Of a stretch of DNA of 64,000 nucleotides, positions 9,691-19,225 are shown in pieces. The DNA lies in the NCBI GenBank assembly GCA_037367405.1, contig JAZKJV010006056.1:200868-264867 (forward strand). The letters are read 5' to 3'. Position numbers and translations under genes: made by a program. Every line of letters starts with the position of its first letter. Within the stretch, counting starts at the first letter, position 1. The notes beneath the pieces are model-generated. The model worked only from the letters and a program-made list of their open reading frames with translations, did not search any database and had not been told where the DNA came from. This stretch comes from Ottelia alismoides (taxonomy: Eukaryota; Streptophyta; Magnoliopsida; Alismatales; Hydrocharitaceae).

Positions 9691-11245
9691 TGTAACACCC
9701 CAACCCAAACATAGTACCACATGAAAAACTCACAAAGTGCGGGTGTGGTTTATAGGTGGTGGGGATTACTACTTGACAACTTGAGCTTAAGCATTTTGGG
9801 TGGTTGTCATCGGGTCCAATTGGGCTCGAATCCAACAAGTTGTCAGGGTCAGTTTTCCACGATAACGGACCGGGGACCTAAGCCCGGGACGTTACAAATG
9901 GTATTAGAGCCAATTTCCCTCTGATAGTGGAAAGGGCTACCCGAGAGGTGTAGCCGCCCCCTACAAAGAGGTTGGAGGAAATGGCTACCCGGAACGTGCA
10001 GCAGCCACTATCACTGGGAATAAGTGATGGGCCATATCGCAACGAGGACGTTGCGAATATAAGTGGAGGAGGTTGTAACACCCCAACCCCAAACATAGTG
10101 CCATACCTAAAACTCACGAAGTGTGGGTGTGGTTTATAAGTGGTGGGGATTACTACTTAACAACTTGGGCTTCAGCATTTTGGGTGGTTGTCAACGGGTC
10201 AAATTGAGCCCGAACTCAACAAGTTGTCAGGGCCAGTTTTCCTCGGCAACGGATCAGGGACCTAAGCCCGGGTGTTGTAACACCCCAACCCCAAACATAG
10301 TGCCATACCTAAAACTCACGAAGTGTGGGTGTGGTTTATAAGTGATGGGGACTACTACTTTACAACTTGGGCTTATGCATTTTGGGTGGTTGCAATCGGT
10401 CTATTTGGGCCCGAACCCAACAAGTTGTCAGGGCCAGTTTTCCTCTATAATAGACCGAGGACCTAAGCCCGGGACGTTACAAATGGTATCAGAGCCAAAT
10501 TCTCTCTGATAGTGGAAAGGGCTACCCGAGAGATGGAGCCGCCCCTACAAGAGGTTGGAGGAAATGGCTACCCGGAGCGTGCATCCGCCATTATCACTGG
10601 GAATAAGTGATGTGCCATATCGCAACGAGGACGTTGCGAATATAAGTGGGGGAGGTTGTAACACCCCAACCCCAAACATAATGCCATACCGAAAACTCAC
10701 GAAGTATGGGTGTAGTTTATAAGTGATGGGGACTACTACTTGACAACTTGGGCTTAAGCATTTTAGGTGGTTGCCAACAGGTCTATTTGGGCCCGAACCC
10801 AACAAGTAGTCAGGGCCAGTTTTCCTCTATAACGGACCAGGGACCTAAGCCCGGGACGTTACAAATGGTATCAGAGCCATATTCCCTCTGATAATGGAAA
10901 GGGCTACCCGAGAGGTGGAGCCGCCCCTACAAAGAGGTTGGAGGAAAAGGCTACCCGGAGCGTGCAGCCGTCACTGTCACTGGGAATAAGTGATGTGCCA
11001 TGTCGCAACGAGGACGTTGCGAATATAAGTGGGGGAGGTTGTAACACCCCAACCCAAACATAGTACCACATGGAAAACTCACAAAGTGCGGGTGTGGTTT
11101 ATAAGTGGTGGGGGTTACTACTTGACAACTTGGGCTTAAGCATTTTGGGTGGTTGTCATCGGGTCCAATTGGGCTCGAACCCAACAAGTTGTCAGGGTCA
11201 GTTTTCCACGATAACGGACTGGGGACCTAAGCCCGGGACGTTACA
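9691..11245 (+). mobile_element. TRIM retrotransposon array: five LTRs in one insertion
   Basis: Five LTRs of about 206 bp begin TGTAACACCCC and (except the second) end GGGACGTTACA: 9691-9896, 10074-10275, 10276-10481, 10657-10863 and 11040-11245. Three internal domains of about 175 bp follow LTRs 1, 3 and 4. Each starts with a primer-binding site TGGTATCAGAGCC (TGGTATTAGAGCC in the first), complementary to initiator tRNA-Met, and ends with a purine-rich 'aagtgggggaggt'. LTR 2 lacks its last bases and abuts LTR 3 without an internal domain. The whole array is flanked by ACTCT at 9686-9690 and 11246-11250. There is no coding capacity, as expected for TRIMs. Confidence 0.92.
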
Positions 11246-11250
11246 ACTCT
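11246..11250. repeat. target-site duplication ACTCT, right of TRIM array
   Basis: Identical to 9686-9690. It shows that the outermost LTRs belong to one integration event. Confidence 0.85.
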
Positions 11251-12519
11251 GCTCGAGGAATGTAATTCCATCGAATTTCCAAGCCAAGTTTAAGGATGTT
11301 TGTGGATCTATAATATGAGCCTTGCAAAAAAGAATTCAAAAGATAGAAATATATGCATGCACTTACCTTAATTTACAATGCTAAAAACTTCCACCAAAAA
11401 GAAGATACTAAACACAAAAATGGGTGCATGTGCCAACAAAGATGCAAAGCACAAACAAATATGTCAAATGAGATGTATCATATAACCCAACACCACCAAA
11501 TAAGTTAGTATTTCTTATAGCTACTTATATTTTAAAAAGATATCTACCTATATTTTAAAAAGATAGCAAAGTGGTACATATGTTATGCAAATGCAAAAAA
11601 GAGAGCAATAAACCAAAACAATGTATGAAAAATCAACAAAAAAAATCACCATTCTCTACCAAAGATGTTTCCAATTTCTTATAACAAACTTATATGAAGA
11701 AAGAATAACCTTAAGTTTAGAAAGAATGGGGGTCCTATACTTCGCAAATCTTTGAGTACCTAGATATACATCGTTCGGTTGTCTTGTTTTATGAACTCAA
11801 AAGAGCTATAATAATCACGCACAATTCAAAATATGCTCAAGGTTAAAGTCAATACTTGTTGATCAGGTTAAGATTAAGCTAACTCGATCGATCTTTATAA
11901 CATATTGAAGTTAACAAAGCTTGAGGGTACTTGAATTGAATTTACTGAGGAAAATTCAAACAAATATTTAATCCAAAGGTCAAGTTGTTATGTACGTAAC
12001 TTATTTGAATTTACCCTAGAATACAGAGACTTTTTTGGTGAATCTAATGCAAACCCTCACTTAAATTTTTCTATTTTGTCTTTTTTTTAAATTTTCCCAA
12101 TATTTATCTTGTTCGGAACAAGCAAAAGTTAAGCATAGAGGCGTGATGAAGCTTGAATTAAGAAAAATCACGTGACAAATTAATGGCATTTCTATGTTCA
12201 TTTGTATATAATGAACATCACATCAATTCTTTATACAGTGTTCGTAAAGTCCGTCAATTTTGTTCATTAAGTCAAAATCATAAAAAATAGTAATTCACTC
12301 CGATTTATTTCTTGCAAATGACAACAATAACATATATATATATATTTATAAAGCATTCTAATTTGTAAATAATATCTAATTGTATACATATTATATAATG
12401 CAAAAACTATTATACTAATACAAAAAAGCCCATACACACATATCGTTAAGAGTATTTACCCTAATACAATAAACATTTATATAAATAAAATACAAGGCTT
12501 ATATTACATATATTACATA
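11251..12519. other. AT-rich DNA, no gene seen
   Basis: Stops are dense in all frames. Local features are a (TA)n run near 12330-12345 and a short duplication of 'tatattttaaaaagata' near 11527-11565. Confidence 0.45.
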
Positions 12520-12721
12520 TATGTAATATTTATCTAAAAAAATATTTGAACACACACAGACATGAACAAGTAACCCTACTAATCAAAATATAAAGCTATA
12601 AATAAAAAGATTGTATAAACCTGAATACCTAAAACTAGTTACATATATGATATAAATAATGATAATTATACAAGATATAGTGCTATTTTAAAAGTATATT
12701 ATAAACCATATATATATATAT

Positions 12722-13108
12722 GGGTAAAATGGGGCTGCCCCCCATGGGGGGAGCTAACTTGGCTCCCCCCGTCCCATTTCGCCTGATTTTTTTTTATTTT
12801 TTTTGAAAATTTCTTCCGTGGATTTTCATCAATATATCCCTTTATTATACCATTAAAATTTCACGCGAAACAAAGACTCCCACGACCTCTATCCAGACAA
12901 GTCGTTTTTAGCAATTCTGTTACCGTTAAAAAATGATTGTCTGGATGGAAGCCGTAGGAGTCTCGGTTTCGCACGAAATTTTAATGACATAATATAGGAA
13001 TATAGTGATGAAATTCCATGGAAGAAAGTTTCAAAAAAATGAAAAATCGGACGAAATAGGGTAGGAGAGCCAAGTTAGCTCCCCCCATGGGGCGACCCCA
13101 TTTAACCC
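12722..13108. mobile_element. foldback MITE with arms of about 185 bp
   Basis: The left arm begins GGGTAAAATGGGGCTGCCCC and the right arm ends with the complementary CGACCCCATTTAACCC. The pairing continues almost to the centre near 12915-12925, through shared blocks such as 'ggggggagctaacttggctc'. The flanks are TATA-rich (TA on both sides). There is no coding capacity. A TA target suits a Tc1/mariner-type or PIF-type MITE, but the superfamily is not settled. Confidence 0.85.
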
Positions 13109-13395
13109 TATATGTGTGTGTATATATATATATATATAACTATAATTATTCCAAATGATGATAATATATCTCTAATATAAGAGTTAAAGCGCATTTAACC
13201 ATTCGACAAGGGGGGAAGCACATGGGATGGAATCAATTCAAATAAAAGAAAAAAAAGTGACTATATTCACAAGAGAGAGAATACTTAGAGAAAGAGAGTG
13301 TAAAAAGCATGAGGCACAGTCTTCCAACTGCCCCCATATCACAAGATTTTCACCTCCGCAGATCCCAACAACCACCAGAACATGAAGAACACCTC

Positions 13396-13404
13396 CATAA
13401 ATAG
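13396..13404 (+). promoter_or_regulatory. TATA-like box upstream of twin hairpins (copy B)
   Basis: CATAAATAG, at the same distance from the first hairpin as in copy A. Confidence 0.35.
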
Positions 13405-13469
13405 ACAGCTCTATTTCTTGTGCTTTCCTCCCTCAGTCCTTTGGGTTCTCTCTTGTTATCTGTTTGGCT

Positions 13470-13700
13470 TTGAATGTGAGAATTGGAGAGAATCGAACCC
13501 TTTTGTTGAAGGACTACATCACAAGGGGTTCAATTTTCTCCAATATCTCATCTTCAACTGCTGAACCATCTATCTTGTTTGTGATATGCGACGCGACGAA
13601 TGGAGAATTGAATGTGAGAATTGGAGCGAACCAAATCCAGTGGATATCATCTGCACCTCGATTTGATTCCCTCCAATATCTCATGTTCAATTAATTTCCA
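13470..13700 (+). ncRNA. two consecutive long stem-loops, candidate small-RNA precursor (copy B)
   Basis: Hairpin 1 spans 13470-13557 and hairpin 2 spans 13606-13692. The arms are nearly the same as in copy A. The loop of hairpin 1 differs ('ttgttgaaggactacatcac' here), and hairpin 2 has a C-to-T change in its 5' arm. Arms are kept better than the loop, as expected for either recent duplication or selection on the stem; with two copies these cannot be told apart. Confidence 0.4.
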
Positions 13701-14160
13701 TTTCTTTCTATGAAAACCACATAAATGATGTAAGATCAAAGCTGTCTATAGATAGTTTATAGTGCAAATATCACTCCTTTTTCTGTTTCACATGTATATA
13801 TAGCCCTGGCTTTTATTCCTATCAGATAGTCTTCGAAAAGAACCTCGATTTATGCAGCTGAATGTTGCTGCTCAACTGCGGATCAACATGGGAGGATCAT
13901 ATCAGAGATAAGTTCCACAAACATACAAGAATGCTAGAAATTATGTGGACTTCTCAACATCTGTACATGATTCAAACAATTGGTGACAGGGGATTTTACA
14001 CAGCAGGAAAGAGGAAATGCAAAGGAACCCAAGATCCGTATCTGAACTTCTTTTTTTTTGTTCGACAAAAAAAATATTTATTGGCAGAGAATCCAAGTTT
14101 GAAAAAAGCACAAAAGTCTTCAGGATGTCATCTTCTCTTGCATCTAACACCAATGTTCTC

Positions 14161-15271
14161 TCCAGATTATTAGCAGGATGTTGCGCGTAAGGCCGTCCCT
14201 CCCAATCTTGAGCAGAGGATCCACAGTAAAACATTCAGCAAAGATATACTACTGGATCGTCCTGAGGATCTCGTTTTATCTGGAAGAATAAAAATTTCCC
14301 AAACAAGAACACGCACACTTAAAAGGAATAATCCCAGAAGTCACACATCTGACCAGCCGCCTGAATTGGGTGAGCGACGAATTTAGTTGGTAACGAAGTA
14401 GCGCTTGTTCTGAAGATACGCAATCCTGCAAAAGTGTCATAAGTAGTTGGAGCAGAAGTTCAAGTTTATCTGCTTAATTTGTTAGATGGACAGCAAATCC
14501 TGATAATTGGCCAGCAAGTAGTAACTTCAGTTTAGTGACCAGGAAGTAAATGTTCAAACCCGCTATTTAACATCGAGAAATTTGCTTTCTTCAGAAAATG
14601 TAACCTCAAAAACAGAAAGTAAGAACTTCAAGATTGACTAGTAAAAGGACGTATAACTATATGACTGTGTTACCAGCAACAAATAAGTTGTATATCTTAG
14701 AAACCAGTCGCACAAATGAACACATTATGACATCTTTGAATACAGAAACAGTTCAAAGAACCTTCAATGAAGACATTAACCAGGAGTTTTTTTCAAAAGG
14801 AAAAAGGACTAGATCACCCTGAGGACGAAAAAATGGTCTTGCTCTCCTAGATCGAATCATTGCAAAAACTGGTTTAGTTGCATTTCTGCATATCTTGCTA
14901 ATCTCAATATATAACATTAAGCGATGAATGCAATCCATTTCCAGAGGAATCAACTGTAGTCCATATCACCCTCCTGCCAATCCATTTTCCATCTCCATCT
15001 CTAGAGTTGAATTATCGTTCCTTCGCCTCTAACAGCTTACCAAGATGCAAAGATATTTTCTGGGAAATTGCCATCAAATTGGAGTAAAATCTAATGCTCA
15101 CAGCAGTGGGTTTCAACTTCAACGATACGTACGCCACCTGAAAGGAGAGTGCTGTGGGGAATTATATCATACTGTGCATATTGCAACTGATTCGGTCGCT
15201 TGTAAAGACAGAATCGGAAGGTTCTGTTCTTACTCTCCGTAAGACCTGCAATTTAATTTATCAGACGTCGA
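14161..15271. other. unannotated DNA of more even composition, no gene recognised
   Basis: Less AT-rich than the neighbours, but frames are short (65 codons or fewer) and I recognise no domain. A decayed gene fragment on either strand cannot be excluded, particularly around 14960-15240. Confidence 0.4.
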
Positions 15272-16541
15272 CAGGGACGGAGCCAGAAAATTATATCGGA
15301 GGAGGGGGCACAAATTAAAAATAATCATATATCTATTAATATAATAGAAATATTTAACATATGAAAAAAGTACAATAAAAAATATGTTATAACTCCTCAT
15401 CAAATTACCTCACGCTTGTTTAAAAATATCTTTCCATTCTTTAAATGCAACAAAGTCGAATTATTGGTTCCTTGACTTGCAAGTAACAATCTATTACAAT
15501 AAAAAAATTATATCTCATGCGACAATAATAATCAAATTATGTAATCACCATTTCACATTTATGTATTGCATAGTCTCTTCTTATACTATTATATATGTTG
15601 ACAAGTACAATCATATATTTCAATAAAACTTAACAAAATGCAAATTATGTGTATAACTTTGATAAAACTTTCCCAATGAGCAACATTACTAATAAAAAAT
15701 CTTTTTTAAGTTTCTAAATATAATCAGAAAAATTATATAATCAAGATTTGTAATTACTATAATTTCTATAAATTTTATCTCTGTATATCTCTAAGATTTG
15801 CAAACAATAACTTATAATTGAAATCCATTTAGATTGAATTTTAACGTGGTAAAATTTACTTTCAACATTGAACTATTCATGTTATATTTTTATACATAGG
15901 GCTCTCCGATAGAGTTTTCTTCATCTTTCTTCTTTCTATTGAAAAATACAGAATAGAGACAATAAAATCCATTTGATTCAAATTGTTGAATTATCTATTT
16001 ACAACTATTTCTTTCCTACTCTTTTTTATTCGATTATTTTATCTTATTTTAGAAAGAAAGCAAATATTATTTACTATTAATTAGTATTATCTCACTTTTC
16101 TCATATTATTCTTTGGAGAAATTCAAAAAAGTTCTAATGTTTTTGGTCAAATAATATGACCAAATAACTGAATCAAGACTATTATTTAGTTGTTAATTAA
16201 AAATGTATTAAGATATAAAGTTAATATATAATTATTTTTGAAACAAGTCAAAAGTTTACTGTTAGGCATAATATTAGCTAATAAAAAATATACATTTTTA
16301 CGACCTTAAAAGAAATGTTGCCATATATTTTTTTTAGTTATCCAAAGGCTAAAAGAGCAAAATGAATGGGAGAGAAGGGATAAACAAGAGAAAGATAGTG
16401 AAGAGAGAGAAAGAGAGAGTTACGATGCTTTCTCAAAGTTGGATTCTATTTTTAGAAGCAACTTGTCATAGAATTAAACCAAGTGCCATAATTTCTTCCT
16501 AAAACTTGGGGGGGGGGGCACTTCTCCTGTTTTCCGCGTAG
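15272..16541. mobile_element. probable non-autonomous hAT-type remnant
   Basis: It begins CAGGGACGGAGCCAGAAAAT followed by a 'ggagggggca' tract, a terminal sequence common in plant hAT-type elements. The right side has a long G run at 16508-16518, 'gcacttctcctg' and 'ttccgcgtag', a decayed complement of the left end. The interior is AT-rich and non-coding. The flanking 8 bp do not match (GACGTCGA versus GTAGCAAC), so the right end may be truncated or eroded. Confidence 0.45.
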
Positions 16542-17435
16542 GTAGCAACCTACCATATATAATGACGATATATCACAAAAAGAGGATACTTATTTCAATA
16601 AATTCACCACCAAACTCTCTTCACAATGTATTTTATTGACATTTTTTGTAGTAATTTACAGGGAGGTCACCAAACTCTCATCACATGTAAAGTTTGGAGA
16701 CCCCCTTATAAATTATTCTAGCTTTTTTCAATTACAATTGCATCTCCTTCTGATGTTAATTGACTATGTTCAATAAACTAGACCATGACTTGGTTAAACT
16801 AATATCTTATTAAGAAAAAATCTAATAAACGTGTGTCTTTATATTCTTGAATCCATGGCATGCTCGTCGTGTTGTCCTCCTTTGCCACTATGAAGAAGGT
16901 TTGTTTGGGGAAAAGAATGAAGGGAAGAGGGACAGACAAAGGGTAGAGGGAGTGGGGCTCAAGAAAGAGGGAGCTGGGAGCAGAGAGGTTGGCGTGCCCG
17001 AAAAATCTGGGTTAGCAGTTCCCGGCTTGACAGGTGCATTTTAACCATAAATTCACATATTTTATTTTGAAAATTCTGAGTCGCGTACCTGTTATAGCAT
17101 GACATGCGTCCATTCAAAAAATCCATTTGAAAAAGTAGGTATCCATCATGTACCCAATTGGAAGCTCCATTTTCGAGGTTGATTCAAAATGATACAAATG
17201 GTTAAACATGTATACAAATTTAGGTGTTACTTTATTCTTGTGCGTTCTAAATTATGAATATATATTCGAAAATAATTATTGATGAATATAAAAAATGTGT
17301 CACAATATCCAGAGAGGATATGGGAATGAAATGGATGCATATTGAATACAAATAATAGGAAAGACAGTTTATTTTTATACATAGTGAATGGCTTATACAT
17401 TATGATTTTCATATCCGTGCTAAAATAGGTACATA
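16542..17435. other. intergenic DNA, no gene recognised
   Basis: A short repeat 'caccaaactctc' occurs near 16607 and 16668. A 65-codon frame at 16847-17044 is Gly/Glu/Arg-rich without a recognisable domain and is not called. Confidence 0.4.
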
Positions 17436-17474
17436 TGTTAGTGATTTAGATTTTGCTAATGGCTCGATTGCAAA

Positions 17475-17757
17475 ACTTCTCTTTGTAACAATCTTTTACA
17501 AAAGGGAAGCTATGCAATCCTTGGAGGAACAAGATCTCATTAAGATAGAGGGAGAAGTGTACTGCTAATATGTTTTGATAATGACAAAGGGGAGATATTT
17601 TCTGAAAGCAAAAGTAGTAAAGTTTGACAAATAAGGGGGAGAGAGATTAAAAACAAAAACAAACATGGAGTTAATTCTTAGAATAAAATAAAAACAACTA
17701 TAGATAACAAATTTGAAAAACAAATATAAGTTTTGTCATTAACAAAAGGGGGAGGTT
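17475..17757 (+). mobile_element. truncated 3' end of a second copia copy, ending in a polypurine tract
   Basis: This stretch matches the end of the internal region just before the right copia LTR (about 43910-44223): 'ttttacaaaa', 'gagaagtgtactgctaatat', 'ggggagatattttctgaaag'. It ends with the purine tract AACAAAAGGGGGAGGT directly before the LTR at 17758. A fragment resembling the first 40 bp of the LTR precedes it (about 17436-17475). The LTR at 17758 therefore has a 3'-type flank on its left as well as a primer site on its right. Confidence 0.7.
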
Positions 17758-19029
17758 GTTAGTCTTTAGATTTTACTAATGACTCGGATGCATATTTATT
17801 TTGGTTAACATTTCAGGTAGAAGCTCGTAAAAGCTCATTGATGAAAAGTGTAGAAAAGTTAGAAGCCAACTCAAAGCCTAAAAGTGACTCTGAAAGACTC
17901 TGCTTGAACACTCAAGGTTCAGAATCAGATTGATGAAAGTATTAAAGAAAGACTTAATTCCAAAAGCTCAATTTTTAAAGACTTAGTATGTTGATGTAAC
18001 ATACTACATAGTTTTAATTTTATGCTGAAAAAAGTCTTATAGTTTTTGCATATGTTTGATCAGCAAGCAAACTCAAGGAAGAATCATCAATTTCAGAAAA
18101 TATTTTTTTGACATATGACCAATCATCTTAACACCCATGATCGATCATCTATGACTGACCATTTTTTTCTTCATGATCGATTAATCCTAGCCGACCATCC
18201 TTTTGATCATGATCGATCACGTTTTGAATTTCAGACCAACGATCAGATGTGTTTAATCACTTTTGTGATATGCTCGATCATCCATGGTCGATCATCTTTT
18301 TTCTAGGATCAATCATTTTATGGATTCTGAAAATCAAAACATGGGACTGTCCATTTTTGGACACCGACTCTTTTGAGGTCAACCCTAAATAAGTGACCAT
18401 ATAACTGATTGTTTGAGACACACTAGTAAGAGAAATATCCTCTATTCTCGAAAGAAAAGAAAAATTGATCATTTTTTATGATATTCTAGTTCTTACATCG
18501 CTTCTGCACTCTCGAGCTCTCTTCAATCCAAAGCATTTTTCTACTGAAGTTGTTTCATCACTCTATGCCCTACTTTGTGTTCTTCATCATCATTCTCAAG
18601 CATATTCTATGCTTAAAGTCTGTATGCTTGTGAATTCAAGTTCCATTGCTTAACTATACTTTGTTTAGACTTTAGTATAGGTATCTGAGTTGTGGATTCC
18701 TTTCTCCGAGAGAGAGATAGATAGATAAAATCTTCCTTGGGAGTTACGCAAGGAATGGTGCATGTTGTACAAGGGGATGTGCTACTCTCGGTTTACAGTA
18801 GCATTGGAATAATGAAAATAAGCTTCACTGAGAGATGATGGAGAAATCCTAGAAAAGGAATCTAGGTCGCGGTTTTCACCCACTTGGGTTTCCACGTAAA
18901 AATCACTATGCAATTTGTAGTTTGATATTCTTCTATATCTATGATTTGTGAGAATTTTTTAATTGGATATTGGTATTTTAATAATTGTATATCACGTAAT
19001 TCACCTTCCCCTCTTGTTTCAAACTCGCA
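17758..19029 (+). repeat. copia 5' LTR (1272 bp)
   Basis: Starts TGTTAGTCTTTAG and ends CTTGTTTCAAACTCGCA. It is collinear with 44224-45471. Its left third contains many 'gatcgatca'-type motifs (18112-18306). A (GA)n/(GATA)n tract near 18708-18727 corresponds to a longer (GA)n in the right LTR. Confidence 0.88.
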
Positions 19030-19031
19030 TT

Positions 19032-19049
19032 TGGTAACAGAGTGGGTTC
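19032..19049 (+). promoter_or_regulatory. primer-binding site of the copia element
   Basis: TGGTAACAGAGTGGGTTC, two bases after the LTR end. It resembles the TGGTATCAGAGC site complementary to initiator tRNA-Met, with a T-to-A change and a decayed 3' half. Confidence 0.7.
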
Positions 19050-19087
19050 AAATTTTGCAGGTATAGTCACCTACTTGTAGGTCACAG

Positions 19088-19225
19088 ATGGTACAATTGC
19101 AATGCACCGCTCTTTCTACCTCATCAGCATACTCAGTCAACTGATCGTCGTATTTCGAAGGTAAAGATTATTTTATTTGGACTAACAAGTTCAAAGTTTT
19201 ATGCAAAGTTATGATTTCAGGATTT
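19088..19225 (+). pseudogene. copia gag, N-terminal part
   Basis: An ATG shortly after the primer site opens a frame with one in-frame stop (TGA, codon 19). It then reads YFEGKDYFIWTNKFKVLC, the 'F.G..Y..W...M' pattern at the start of copia gag proteins. It is cut at 19226 by an LTR that begins TGATGAACG. The continuation is at 22149. Confidence 0.65.

Larger units (their letters stand above)
12520..14160. repeat. duplicated segment, copy B
   Basis: Counterpart of 5870-7979. It lacks the hAT-type insertion, showing the uninterrupted sequence around 'ttcgacaagg' near 13203, and carries the foldback MITE 12722-13108 instead. The part from about 13225 to 14160 is nearly identical to copy A apart from small indels. 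Confidence 0.85.

Noticed and set aside
9691..11245. Cassandra-type TRIM with embedded 5S rRNA
   Set aside because: The LTR has a loosely 5S-like 'cttaagcattttgggtggt', but the rest of a 5S gene and its internal promoter boxes cannot be traced; an ordinary TRIM fits.
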